DNA of 64,000 nucleotides from Paenibacillus nuruki (GTDB lineage Bacteria; Bacillota; Bacilli; Paenibacillales; Paenibacillaceae), in assembly GCF_001721045.1 (NCBI RefSeq), contig NZ_MDER01000036.1:1-64000 (forward strand), given 5' to 3'. Shown in pieces: positions 55,925 to 64,000 of this stretch (positions are counted from its first letter, which is position 1; every line of letters starts with the position of its first letter). A program made the position numbers and the translations under genes. Under the pieces are notes generated by a model, which did no database searches, was not told the origin of the DNA, and was given only the letters and a program-made list of their open reading frames with translations.

Positions 55925-57413
55925 CCGCTTCCGTAATTTCATGTGTTTCCATAGAGGCTTCGGTATGACAGTGAACTGTCAGCTCGAAGTCTCTTCCTTT
56001 GCGTACAGCGACTAAGCGATCAACAGGTTGCGTTTCGCTCACATCCATAGCAGCAGCCAATTGAAGAACAGCGCCTAAGCGGCGAATACGTTCTTCGTCT
56101 TTAGGATGAAGAATATCGGCGTACTCGGTAGAGATCCTTCTTTTTTTGATTTTGCCTTTACTGCCGAAAATAGCGATAAATGCGACTAGCACCGTTTCCC
56201 GATGATTAAGTCCAGCTACAGCACGAGTCGTTAATAGATAACGAGTATGCTCTTCAAAGTCATGATAGCCAATTTTCATACCTACCCGATACATTAAAGA
56301 AGCGGTACGCAGGATTTTGCGATTAGAGACGTCTCCTTGACCTTCTCCAAGTGCTTCGTATAGTTCAGAAGATAACTGTTGCACCCAGCGTAAATGTCGT
56401 TGACGGGGCAAGGGCTCTCCGTGTAAAGCTGCACCGATCTCATATTCCAACACATCTTCGACAATCGCATTGTCTTTGCCACGTTCCCATTCGAAGAACA
56501 ATCCATCACGTAGACCTGTTCCACTAATCACATAATGAGAACAATGCATATAACGGAATAACGTATTCAAAATAATAACCCCGGGCACAATAATATCACT
56601 ACGGGTTTTGGATAGACCGGCAATGCGTTTGCGCTGATCATTACTCATAGCTGGAAGCTGTTGATAATAATAGTCAGTATCTTCTGCTTCTAGCGTATAA
56701 TGATGAATCTGCTCCAGAGAATATTTTAATTTACGTTGATGCATTTTACCTACAGCACGAATCGTTCCACCTAGACCGACCATAGGAAGATCAGGGTGCT
56801 CACTAATCCATTCATGCTTTTGCGCGGCATCTAGCACCAGTTGTCGAAGTTCTTCAACCGAAGACTCTTCCCAACGCCCGGTCGTTTCATTGCCGAATCG
56901 CACATTCATATTGACAGCTCCGAAAGGAAAAGACACACTGGAAACGCGAGCACGATCACGGAATAAAGTAATCTCTGTACTTCCGCCTCCAATATCAATA
57001 ATATAACCGTCTTCGATATCAATTCGGTTAACTACGCCAATAAAGCCGTAATGCCCTTCCATTTCACCCGGTAACAGTTCTATCGTGAGTCCAGTTTCAC
57101 GGTTCAAGTAGTCGATGACTTCTTCGCCATTACTCGCATTACGAATAGCCGCTGTAGCCACAGCACGAATCTCTTCTACTTCATACGCTACACTTACTTC
57201 AGCAAACTGCTTTAGAACAGGCACGATCACACTGACCACTTCAAGTGGCATATCTCCTTCAGGTGTAACTATTGCACTTAGACGAGCAGATTCTCGACAT
57301 TCTTTGAGAACCTGATATCCGCCTCCATCCCCTGTCTCATAAATAACCAGACGAATCGAGTTCGATCCTATATCCATAATCCCTACACGGCGACGTTCTT
57401 CCTGCTCTCTCAT
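55857..57413 (-). CDS. ppx: Exopolyphosphatase / Ppx-GppA family phosphatase
   Basis: 518 aa. Actin-like fold with VGIMDIGSNSIRLVIYE, GYIDIGGGSTEI-like block (IIDIGGGSTEITLF) and VGLGGTIRAVGKMH, followed by an HD-like helical C-domain (RTASLMYRVGMKIGYHDFEEHTRYLL). Degrades polyphosphate from the ends, or pppGpp. The ATG at 57413 has AGGAGG upstream. Its convergent overlap with ppk could produce antisense pairing of the two messages. Confidence 0.9.
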   Translation of the reverse strand: MREQEERRRVGIMDIGSNSIRLVIYETGDGGGYQVLKECRESARLSAIVTPEGDMPLEVVSVIVPVLKQFAEVSVAYEVEEIRAVATAAIRNASNGEEVIDYLNRETGLTIELLPGEMEGHYGFIGVVNRIDIEDGYIIDIGGGSTEITLFRDRARVSSVSFPFGAVNMNVRFGNETTGRWEESSVEELRQLVLDAAQKHEWISEHPDLPMVGLGGTIRAVGKMHQRKLKYSLEQIHHYTLEAEDTDYYYQQLPAMSNDQRKRIAGLSKTRSDIIVPGVIILNTLFRYMHCSHYVISGTGLRDGLFFEWERGKDNAIVEDVLEYEIGAALHGEPLPRQRHLRWVQQLSSELYEALGEGQGDVSNRKILRTASLMYRVGMKIGYHDFEEHTRYLLTTRAVAGLNHRETVLVAFIAIFGSKGKIKKRRISTEYADILHPKDEERIRRLGAVLQLAAAMDVSETQPVDRLVAVRKGRDFELTVHCHTEASMETHEITEAVRDLEKEWDVRVRLVVHMVSKN

Positions 57414-57603
57414 CGTAGCTCCTCCTGACCTGTACAAGCTTCTATTTACAAAATATGCATCGTATCTTGATTACAGTTAAAGTCAGTCTATCTTATTTGC
57501 ATCATTGTCACAATCGTTTATCTATCTTCATACGTATATATTTACTTATATAATCTTTGGGATATCATTGATGTGATCGGTAAAAAGAAATCTGAAAAAC
57601 AAA

Positions 57604-57629
57604 AAGCCTCTGAGGAAATCCAGAGGCTT
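57604..57629 (-). terminator. Terminator of the DJ-1/PfpI gene
   Basis: AAGCCTCTG pairs with CAGAGGCTT; T5 on the minus strand. Confidence 0.8.
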
Positions 57630-57675
57630 GATGCTTTTTTAAATATATCTATAGATATAAAGGAGAAGTTAACAA

Positions 57676-58329
57676 TTATAGCAATTCAAGCATCGCTTTC
57701 GCTGTGCTTTCACTAGAAGCAGGGTTTTGACCTGTTACTAATTTACCATCAACGATAACATGGTCTGCAAAAGCTGAAGCGGCTACAAATGCTGCACCTT
57801 GCTCACGCAATTTGCTTTCTAATAGGAAAGGAACATATTTAGTCAATTTCACCATATCTTCTTCTTCATCTGTGAAACCTGTAATGTTTTTGCCTTGTAC
57901 ATAGTAAGTACCGTCTGCTTTTTTCACATCTACTAATGCACCAACGCCATGACATACAGCGCCAACAACACCATCATGTGATTCTGTATCATGAATCAAT
58001 TGAGCGATCACAGGGTTGCTTGCGAAATCGACCATAGGACCGTGTCCACCTGCAAATAATACACCTGCAAAGTCGCTTACATTTACGTCTGCAAGAGCTT
58101 TAGTATCTTCAAGCATATCTGCTACCGATTGAAATTCAGCAGGAATACCGTCTGGAATAGAGTTTTTATCCAGTGTTACTTTACCGCCTTTAACCGATAC
58201 GATCGTAGGTTCTACGCCTGCATCTTGAAATACATGATAAGGTGCAGCCAATTCTTCTAACCATAGTCCTGTTGGGTGTCCGTTCATTTCTGTAGCACTT
58301 GTCGCTACTAACAATACTTTTTTAGTCAT
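57676..58329 (-). CDS. DJ-1/PfpI family protein (Hsp31-like)
   Basis: 217 aa. The nucleophile elbow VGAVCHGVGAL has Cys126; an upstream Glu in WLEELAAPY and the GGHGPM motif complete the class I amidotransferase-like site. Related proteins act as stress chaperones or glyoxalases. Cytoplasmic. It lies 520 bases downstream of the antivitamin operon and has its own terminator, so it is probably separate. Confidence 0.85.
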   Translation of the reverse strand: MTKKVLLVATSATEMNGHPTGLWLEELAAPYHVFQDAGVEPTIVSVKGGKVTLDKNSIPDGIPAEFQSVADMLEDTKALADVNVSDFAGVLFAGGHGPMVDFASNPVIAQLIHDTESHDGVVGAVCHGVGALVDVKKADGTYYVQGKNITGFTDEEEDMVKLTKYVPFLLESKLREQGAAFVAASAFADHVIVDGKLVTGQNPASSESTAKAMLELL

Positions 58330-58779
58330 ATTAATCGACTCCTTCGAAGTTTTATATTTTTAAAAGATTAAGATGTATTACGTATATGAAACGAATGCAA
58401 TCGTTAGTTATATACTCCACTCAATACATAGTATACAACTTTTTTGTGCACAATCAAATTTTTAGCAAAAAAATTTTGAGTATGAAACAATAAAGTACAC
58501 TACTTTAGTATCGTCGCTCTCTATTACTTTAACCTTAAATCAAAGCTGTCAAACGATATACATAAAAATGATTACTTTCTTTGCTTGTTATTTTACCTTG
58601 GTTGCTATAATTCGTCCTATCTCTACCAGAAGAAAATATCTAATACAGTGTGCAAAAAAGATTCTAGCTTTTTCTCTTTGTTTCGTTTAGACCGCTTTGG
58701 TTTTCGTTGCATACTTCTTTGTCCCCTTATTCGCTTTGTATGCCTGTCTATTTAAAATGCCAATAGAGTAGCAAAAAAT
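58330..58779. other. Intergenic region of 450 bp, no gene seen
   Basis: Contains the promoter region of the DJ-1 gene near 58.38-58.48 kb (AT-rich) and no convincing coding frame or repeat. Confidence 0.5.
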
Positions 58780-58812
58780 GAACAGATTAAAGGACATCCC
58801 TCTAATCTGTTC
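58780..58812 (-). terminator. Terminator of the antivitamin operon
   Basis: GAACAGATTA pairs with TAATCTGTTC; T6 follows on the minus strand, 38 bases after the last stop codon. Confidence 0.85.
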
Positions 58813-58850
58813 GATATTTTCATTATCCTTCACTGGATAGCTTCACCTTA

Positions 58851-59678
58851 TTAAATGAGCTTGGTTGAATCACTCTGACGCAATCCATGTTGATACAAAT
58901 CATAAAAATGGTGCGTAGGACCGGGACCTGAACCCAGATTCAACGAATGACGAATCGCTGTGGTTACATAAGCTTTGGCCTGCTTAACCGCTTCTTGTAA
59001 ATTACCACTTAATGCAAGCCCTGCTGCAATAGCAGAAGAATACGTGCATCCTGTACCATGCGTATTCAAAGTATGAATTCGTTTTTCTGTAAAATAATAC
59101 ATTTGCTGACCATCATATAATATATCTGTAGCTTCATCGCCAAGTGAGTGCCCACCTTTGATAAGTACATGACGCACGCCTTGATCGGCTATTCGCTTAG
59201 CAGCTTCTTCCATATCCTGTATCGATTCAATTGTTATCCCTGTAATCCGCTCTGCTTCTGGAATATTAGGTGTCAGGATATCGGCAAGTGGTAAAATGTC
59301 TCGAATCAATGTACCTACTGCCTCTTGTTTCATTAATGGGCTTCCATTTTTGGCATACATGACAGGATCGATCACAATATGTTCAGGACGATACTGCTTA
59401 AGCTTATAAGCAACAGCTTCCATACAATCACGATCCGATAACATACCAATCTTAACAGCATCTGTGCCGATATCTTCATAGATTGCATCAATCTGATCGC
59501 TGATTATTTCTGGCGTGATATTCTGAATACTGATCACACGAGCTGTATTCTCAGCCACTACAGATACAATCACACTCATACCGAATACACCATACGCTGA
59601 AAATGTTTTGAGATCTGCCTGTATGCCAGCGCCTCCGCTACAATCAGAGCCTGCAATCGTTAGTAATTTTTTCATCAT
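58851..59678 (-). CDS. bcmD: Hydroxymethylpyrimidine kinase of the bacimethrin-type cluster
   Basis: 275 aa, a ThiD-family kinase: [67 protein letters not shown] and [20 protein letters not shown] clear paralogue of thiD at 35803, here ending an operon with thiaminase I and pyrimidine-modifying enzymes, so it is predicted to phosphorylate the antivitamin pyrimidine or HMP. It could also be a plain second thiD or pyridoxal kinase. Starts MM; 37 bases after the thiaminase stop. Confidence 0.8.
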   Translation of the reverse strand: MMKKLLTIAGSDCSGGAGIQADLKTFSAYGVFGMSVIVSVVAENTARVISIQNITPEIISDQIDAIYEDIGTDAVKIGMLSDRDCMEAVAYKLKQYRPEHIVIDPVMYAKNGSPLMKQEAVGTLIRDILPLADILTPNIPEAERITGITIESIQDMEEAAKRIADQGVRHVLIKGGHSLGDEATDILYDGQQMYYFTEKRIHTLNTHGTGCTYSSAIAAGLALSGNLQEAVKQAKAYVTTAIRHSLNLGSGPGPTHHFYDLYQHGLRQSDSTKLI

Positions 59679-59715
59679 CCGTCTCCTAATCTCAATAGAA
59701 TAGAAGTAGCTTTGG

Positions 59716-60942
59716 TTACTGCACAGCCACTGTTGCTAAGCGATCTGTAATAGTGACTTTGGCTTGTTCGATCCAATTTCTTGCATCTGGTCCCATTTTG
59801 AATATTTTGTTATCGGGATGAGTAGCAATCGGGATCAATTGGCTATAAATCGGGAATTGCTGTTGCATTTTTTGATATACACTATGTCTTGCAGGTAACA
59901 AATATTGAGGATACACTTTAGCTTCATTTGGAGAAATAGCATCTACCATCGTTTGACTAGCTGTAATCACATTTGCTAATTTGATAGCAATGTCTTGCTT
60001 GGCAGGATCTGTAATAGCCGAATTCACACCAACCATATCTCCATAAAACACAGGAATATCTGTCTTATTGGACATGGAGATCGTTTTAAAATTCACATCA
60101 TCTGCATAATCACCCATACTAGACATTGCTTCTGTATATCCAATAAATGCACGACCTATACCGCTACGGAACCAATCTGCTCGAATATAAGCATCGTTGT
60201 TGTCAGGCCAGTACTCAATTTGATCTTTACCACCCATTTTTTGTAATTGTTTTAGACTTTTAAATGCTTTTGAATTTAATGTATTAGGGTCAGGTAAAAC
60301 GGTATAATCGCTATATTCTTGACGAGTATCTAACAACGCATCGAGGTACATAGCTGCTTTGGTAGTACCGCTAGACATATCAATCAGCAACCCTTCATTA
60401 TTTTCAGGAATAACGCCTGTCGATTGTCGTTCACCTAAAATGCGATATAAGTCGGGTACACTACGGACAGAGGCAAGGGCTGTATCATCTTCCCGATAAA
60501 ATAATAAATTCGTACACACAATTTGCGGAATACAGTAGGCTGCTCCATTTACTGTACATCCTTCCATAGCAAAATCAATAATATCTTGGCGATCTTGAAT
60601 TTTATTTTGTGGTATCGCTTTCAAGTATCCTTTGTCTACAAAATGAGATAAAAAGATCGCATCAAATACGAACACATCTACATTCGCATCTGGATCAGCT
60701 TCATATCCATCCCATTTGACAAAATTCAAGCGTACATTAGGCTCAACTTCTGCCCAATTTTTCACTACGGCTTGCTGAAAACGCTCTGGATCAGGAACAT
60801 AATCGTATAATGCTACATTGATGACTGTTGGTTGATCTGTAGCCGCTGCATAACTGTAACTAGCATTGGGCAGGATACCAAACATCATTAGAAACGAAAT
60901 AACAACCAAAAATCCTTTTTGGCGAACAGTACTATTCCTCAT
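59716..60942 (-). CDS. bcmE: Secreted thiaminase I
   Basis: Replaces the thiazole of thiamin with another base. 408 aa. Signal peptide (KGFLVVISFLMMFGILPNASYSYA), then the periplasmic-binding-protein-like fold seen in Paenibacillus thiaminolyticus thiaminase I: VALYDYVPDPERFQQAVV, DVFVFDAIFLSHFVDKGYL, PQIVCTNLLFYR with the catalytic Cys (Cys143), SGTTKAAMYLDALLD, and GRAFIGYTEAMSSMGDYA with the general-base Glu. The resemblance is strong. Exported, so it can attack thiamin outside the cell. Confidence 0.9.
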   Translation of the reverse strand: MRNSTVRQKGFLVVISFLMMFGILPNASYSYAAATDQPTVINVALYDYVPDPERFQQAVVKNWAEVEPNVRLNFVKWDGYEADPDANVDVFVFDAIFLSHFVDKGYLKAIPQNKIQDRQDIIDFAMEGCTVNGAAYCIPQIVCTNLLFYREDDTALASVRSVPDLYRILGERQSTGVIPENNEGLLIDMSSGTTKAAMYLDALLDTRQEYSDYTVLPDPNTLNSKAFKSLKQLQKMGGKDQIEYWPDNNDAYIRADWFRSGIGRAFIGYTEAMSSMGDYADDVNFKTISMSNKTDIPVFYGDMVGVNSAITDPAKQDIAIKLANVITASQTMVDAISPNEAKVYPQYLLPARHSVYQKMQQQFPIYSQLIPIATHPDNKIFKMGPDARNWIEQAKVTITDRLATVAVQ

Positions 60943-60985
60943 TATTATTACCCCATCTCTTTATATCGATTGGTCTATCACATGC

Positions 60986-61750
60986 TTACGCCGATTTTAT
61001 AGCTTTATAGATAACAAAAGGGGCTTGATACTGCTCATCACCCCATTTCGAGTGATCATATTGCTCCTCATACTGACGTAACTTGCTGACCGAAATATCA
61101 TCAATACATGGTTCCATGATCTGAATAGAATCAAAACCTGCTTGTTCTAACATCTCTTCATAAAAATGCTTGGACCAATAAAAATCATTTAAGATTAAAT
61201 CTGAACTTTCAGGAATCTTGAGAAACTGTTGTTTGCGGTCTCCGTCTGTATATTTCTTTCCTTTTTCTCCATTGCGAAATGTAGTGAACTCATATCCGGT
61301 TGCATCTGGATTCGAATCCAATACTAATAACGGCTTGCCCGGCTTCAGTACTCGGTAGATTTCTGTAAGCATATGACGAATATGATCTACACTAGAATTA
61401 TTAATAATCACAAAACAGTTCACAGCGCAATCTATCGAATCCGATTCTAAAAAGTCTAATTGATTATTGTGAATCAATTGATAATTGATCTGCGGATGTG
61501 CTCGTTGATCTGTTGCTATTTTCAACATATTCTCTGACTCATCTACAGCAATGACTTGATAACGCTGGTGTTGATTTGCTATGCGTTCAGCCACTTTCCC
61601 AGGGCCACAGCCATAATCAAGGATCGTATGAATAGTAGGATCTGAATCCAACACAGCAAACAAATAACGGAACCCTAAGATATCTTCTAACATATCGTTA
61701 TATGCATTGAATTGAGTGGATACAGTATTTTCTTTCCAAGAAGTATGCAT
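60986..61750 (-). CDS. bcmB: SAM-dependent methyltransferase of the bacimethrin-type cluster
   Basis: 254 aa, class I methyltransferase: ILDYGCGPGKVAERI (residues 43-57), VIAVDESENML, NCFVIINNSS and VLKPGKPLLVLDSNP. Predicted to O-methylate the hydroxymethylcytosine-derived pyrimidine. Its ATG shares a base with the TAA stop of the preceding gene (TAATG), and GGAGGAGA lies before it, so translation is coupled. Confidence 0.8.
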   Translation of the reverse strand: MHTSWKENTVSTQFNAYNDMLEDILGFRYLFAVLDSDPTIHTILDYGCGPGKVAERIANQHQRYQVIAVDESENMLKIATDQRAHPQINYQLIHNNQLDFLESDSIDCAVNCFVIINNSSVDHIRHMLTEIYRVLKPGKPLLVLDSNPDATGYEFTTFRNGEKGKKYTDGDRKQQFLKIPESSDLILNDFYWSKHFYEEMLEQAGFDSIQIMEPCIDDISVSKLRQYEEQYDHSKWGDEQYQAPFVIYKAIKSA

Positions 61751-62751
61751 TACATCTCCTCCATTATGATCGAAAAGTAAGATTCCCACTTCTGCTGAAC
61801 AAGCATCTGATAAAGGGGAATCAATTTTTGGTAAAGCGTATGGTCTATTACTTTCTTCTGTTGAATCGATTGATACACAGCGAATAGCAAAATCACCTGT
61901 TTCCAGTAATCATCTATATCCAAACGATCAATATCCACTGGCTTTAAAGTTATTGTTCCTTGTCTAAGTTGCTGTTCATACTCAAAAACAACTTGCAGAT
62001 CTGATCGATTATCTTTTAGAGGCATAGGAGGAAAAGGATAGGCTGGTACAGTTCCGATCTGTTTAGCTTTGGAGAGTACTGTCTTCGTCTGTACATAATC
62101 TGTCTCGTAAATGTGGACAGAAGCTACATTATGATAGTATTTCCCCACCTCTATTCCTAACTCGGTAGCCATAAGTTCTTGTAGAAAAGTAAACGAAAAT
62201 ACATCACTCAGCATGCCACGGTAAGCATCATTTGCACGCATATAACTACTCATATACAGTTGACCTTCACGGATAAAAAACTGCAATCCGATAGTACAAG
62301 ACACATCAATATTTTCTAGTTGAAGTACTTCACTGGCATCAAAAATAGATAGAAATGCACGTTTGGAATCAGGATCTTCACGAAGCACTTCTTTAATACG
62401 CTCCCATTGATTCAATCGCTTATCCCCATATGCAAATAATTTGGGTCCATAAGCTGTTCCTGTTAATGTGCGACCGTCTGCTGAATATTTGCTCATATTG
62501 CTGGCATAATAATGGATAAAGTCCAGATTATTACTACCTGATAGATACCATAAAGCTTCTGCAAAATTAAAAATAATATTGGTCTTCCGCTCGGGTACAT
62601 AACAGATGCGTTCAATAGGAGATTCAATTCCATACGTATAATTCAGAACTTCCCGGCTTCGATTGCCACGTGGCTGATTATAGAATTGCGGCTTATGATA
62701 TACCTCGGCAAGCGTATACAGATAAGCATCATGAAAATGATTAAAGATCAT
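61750..62751 (-). CDS. bcmA: Thymidylate-synthase-like CMP hydroxymethylase
   Basis: 333 aa with the thymidylate synthase fold. The catalytic Cys is Cys152 in DVSCTIGLQFFIR. In the segment aligned to RSCD-F-G-PFNIAS of thymidylate synthase the sequence is MRANDAYRGMLSDVFSFTF: Asp183 replaces the Asn that selects uracil, the known change in (d)CMP hydroxymethylases such as MilA. It should convert CMP to 5-hydroxymethyl-CMP with methylene-tetrahydrofolate. Overlaps bcmC by 11 bases; ATG at 62751 preferred over the TTG at 62757. Confidence 0.85.
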   Translation of the reverse strand: MIFNHFHDAYLYTLAEVYHKPQFYNQPRGNRSREVLNYTYGIESPIERICYVPERKTNIIFNFAEALWYLSGSNNLDFIHYYASNMSKYSADGRTLTGTAYGPKLFAYGDKRLNQWERIKEVLREDPDSKRAFLSIFDASEVLQLENIDVSCTIGLQFFIREGQLYMSSYMRANDAYRGMLSDVFSFTFLQELMATELGIEVGKYYHNVASVHIYETDYVQTKTVLSKAKQIGTVPAYPFPPMPLKDNRSDLQVVFEYEQQLRQGTITLKPVDIDRLDIDDYWKQVILLFAVYQSIQQKKVIDHTLYQKLIPLYQMLVQQKWESYFSIIMEEM

Positions 62752-63208
62752 AAGCAATAAGCCTTTCTTGCAATACCTGTTCCAACTGCTGAATACAATC
62801 TTCTTCCGTATGATACGTTACATAATCAACAGGACATACCGTGTGTAAGCCTCTCACCAGATAAGCGTACTGTTCAAGATCATGATCTAATAGTAAAATC
62901 ATATTTTTCTGCATAGCAGATGCCCAACCTATTTCGATATGAGTTCCTGGGGATGCTGGGATACCGGGCAAAGCCACAAATAAATCACATTTTTCAATCT
63001 CGTCAAAATCAATTTTGGTGCATTGTTCTGGAGGCATAAATTTCTGTCCCCATTGTTCTCTTTTGTGCGCATTATGTACCTCATAACCTCGACTTTCAAA
63101 AAAATCGATCAATCTTATTAAGAAATTCTGCGTCCCTTTTTCCAAGGTAGCTGTTTCCATATTCATTAGATTTTTAAAAGGAGCTGCCAAAAATAATTTT
63201 TTATTCAT
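62741..63208 (-). CDS. bcmC: Nucleotide N-glycosidase-like protein (nucleoside deoxyribosyltransferase fold)
   Basis: 155 aa. Starts KKLFLAAPFKNL and has HNAHKREQWG, DLFVALPGIPASPGTHIEIGWASAM with the catalytic Glu92, the pattern of MilB-type CMP hydrolases and nucleoside 2-deoxyribosyltransferases. Predicted to release 5-hydroxymethylcytosine from its nucleotide. First gene of the operon; strong GGAGGG ribosome site. Confidence 0.82.
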   Translation of the reverse strand: MNKKLFLAAPFKNLMNMETATLEKGTQNFLIRLIDFFESRGYEVHNAHKREQWGQKFMPPEQCTKIDFDEIEKCDLFVALPGIPASPGTHIEIGWASAMQKNMILLLDHDLEQYAYLVRGLHTVCPVDYVTYHTEEDCIQQLEQVLQERLIAYDL

Positions 63209-63220
63209 ATTCTACCCTCC

Positions 63221-63276
63221 AATGATATTTTATTTACAATATATACTAAATAATATCATTTAATGTTATTTTAGTA
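63221..63276. promoter_or_regulatory. Two overlapping inverted repeats in the divergent bcm/Nudix promoter region
   Basis: First: AATGATATTTTATTT (63221-63235) with AAATAATATCATT (63248-63260). Second: TACTAAATAA (63244-63253) with TTATTTTAGTA (63266-63276). They sit immediately upstream of the bcmC ribosome site and look like a regulator-binding region; no regulator gene is adjacent. Confidence 0.5.
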
Positions 63277-63322
63277 AATAAAGGGTATTATCCCAAAAAT
63301 GTTTTCTGATCTAAGGAAAGTG

Positions 63323-63328
63323 TATAAT
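63323..63328 (+). promoter_or_regulatory. -10 box of the Nudix gene
   Basis: A consensus TATAAT lies 45 bases upstream of the Nudix start. The expected -35 position is poor (TGTTTT). Confidence 0.45.
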
Positions 63329-63372
63329 AGACTCAAAATTCAATGATTCTATTTCGTTTAGGAGGAAATACT

Positions 63373-63816
63373 TTGTCTGTCGTTATTGATGAACTTTATG
63401 CAGGGATTGCTGTCATTATTTTTAATGCCGAGGGTCATGTCTTTTTGCAACAGCGGCTTGATGTCGGACAATGGGGCATACCTTCAGGACATGTAGAAAA
63501 AGGAGAAACAGTCACGCAAGCAGTTGTACGAGAGCTGAAAGAAGAAACAGGATTAGATGTAGAAGTCACACGCTTAATTGGGGTCTATTCTGATCCAGAT
63601 AGCCAGATTTTTGAATATCCTAATGGAAAAAATGTTCATTTTATTACCAATTGTTTTGAAGCAATTATTATCGGTGGAGAGCTTATCGTTGATCCTAAAG
63701 AATCACTTGATTATCAATTTTTCCCTACTGATCAGTTACCCGCCAATCTACTTCGTATGCATCCTAGATGGTTAGCCGATGCGCTAGAGCAACGACCTCA
63801 AGCTTTTATTCGATAA
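63373..63816 (+). CDS. Nudix hydrolase
   Basis: 147 aa with a complete Nudix box, GHVEKGETVTQAVVRELKEE followed by TGL. TTG start at 63373 after AGGAGG; the frame open from 63343 has no good site. The enzyme would hydrolyse a nucleoside-diphosphate-like pyrophosphate. Being divergent from the antivitamin operon, it could clear HMP-PP or methoxythiamin-PP type toxic products, but it may equally be an ordinary housekeeping member. Confidence 0.88.
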   Translation: MSVVIDELYAGIAVIIFNAEGHVFLQQRLDVGQWGIPSGHVEKGETVTQAVVRELKEETGLDVEVTRLIGVYSDPDSQIFEYPNGKNVHFITNCFEAIIIGGELIVDPKESLDYQFFPTDQLPANLLRMHPRWLADALEQRPQAFIR

Positions 63817-63840
63817 ATCTTCTCATATCGGTCAGTAAGC

Positions 63841-63879
63841 AAAAAGAAGGCAGACCTTTATTAAGGTTGCCTTCTTTTT
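63841..63879 (+). terminator. Terminator after the Nudix gene
   Basis: AAAAAGAAGGCA pairs with TGCCTTCTTTTT (with an inner CCTT/AAGG pair); T5 follows. Confidence 0.85.
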
Positions 63880-64000
63880 GCTTACTCATTATTTTACTTA
63901 AGAAATGAAGCCTTTATTCAGATTTCCTTACCACCCTTTTTTTACCAACTATAAGCAAAAATATTGTTACTATTTCAAGAAGACGATGTAACTTTTTATA

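Noticed and set aside
1-64000. tRNA, rRNA or CRISPR loci
   Set aside because: No cloverleaf-like GTTCGANNC context, rRNA segment or regularly spaced repeats were recognised by eye. A tRNAscan or CRISPR search would settle it.

Overview
The window looks like a chromosomal segment of a low-GC Firmicute, most likely a Paenibacillaceae member (Paenibacillus or a close relative). The reasons are strong AGGAGG-type ribosome binding sites with ATG, GTG and TTG starts, a YerC / CbiX / DagK / RlmD neighbourhood, Fur-box regulated FecCD uptake, and a thiaminase I gene. No rRNA, tRNA or CRISPR array was seen. Everything here comes from reading the sequence; no database search was run.

Layout. 1-6.4 kb: the tail of a very AT-rich gene, a pyridoxamine-oxidase-like flavoprotein, a small CPCC protein, a lipoprotein, a GNAT acetyltransferase and a tRNA-dihydrouridine synthase. 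6.4-25.75 kb: a 19.3-kb integrated element that appears to sit in the 3' end of the 23S rRNA methyltransferase gene rlmD; a diverged copy of the rlmD C-terminus and terminator lies at the far end. The element carries a four-gene restriction-modification island (two unlike adenine methyltransferases plus McrB-like and McrC/LlaJI-like subunits), a 1.87-kb gap without genes, a RadC-like protein, an XRE regulator, small membrane and lipoproteins, an SF3 helicase, an excisionase-like HTH, a tyrosine recombinase broken by frameshifts, and a ParA with a fused HTH.

25.7-38.9 kb: housekeeping genes on the minus strand: rlmD, dagK, a CbiX-like chelatase, yerC, corA, a pit phosphate transporter with its DUF47 partner, a YerB-like lipoprotein, then (after a DoxX gene) the thiM-thiD-thiE salvage operon behind a TPP riboswitch and an alpha/beta hydrolase. 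39-50.7 kb: a DUF1129 membrane protein, a TetR/metallo-beta-lactamase pair with a clear operator, a Fur-regulated siderophore uptake operon whose first gene is an AraC regulator fused in frame to a lipoprotein binding protein, a second metallo-beta-lactamase paralogue, two lipoproteins, and a divergent Lrp/MFS pair. 50.8-58.3 kb: glycerol dehydrogenase, polysaccharide deacetylase, convergent ppk and ppx, and a DJ-1/PfpI protein.

58.8-63.8 kb holds the most interesting system: a compact minus-strand operon encoding a nucleotide N-glycosidase-like protein, a thymidylate-synthase-like CMP hydroxymethylase (with the Asn-to-Asp change that selects cytosine), a SAM methyltransferase, a secreted thiaminase I and an HMP kinase. 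This is the gene set known from the bacimethrin (thiamin antivitamin) cluster of Clostridium botulinum. A Nudix hydrolase is divergent from it. Together with the TPP-riboswitch salvage operon, one window therefore carries enzymes that would make a thiamin antimetabolite, attack thiamin outside the cell and recover its two halves.

A family of about 105-bp repeats with hairpin ends is scattered through intergenic sites at 36.7, 37.9 and 52.2 kb. Two of the copies supply stop codons of neighbouring genes.
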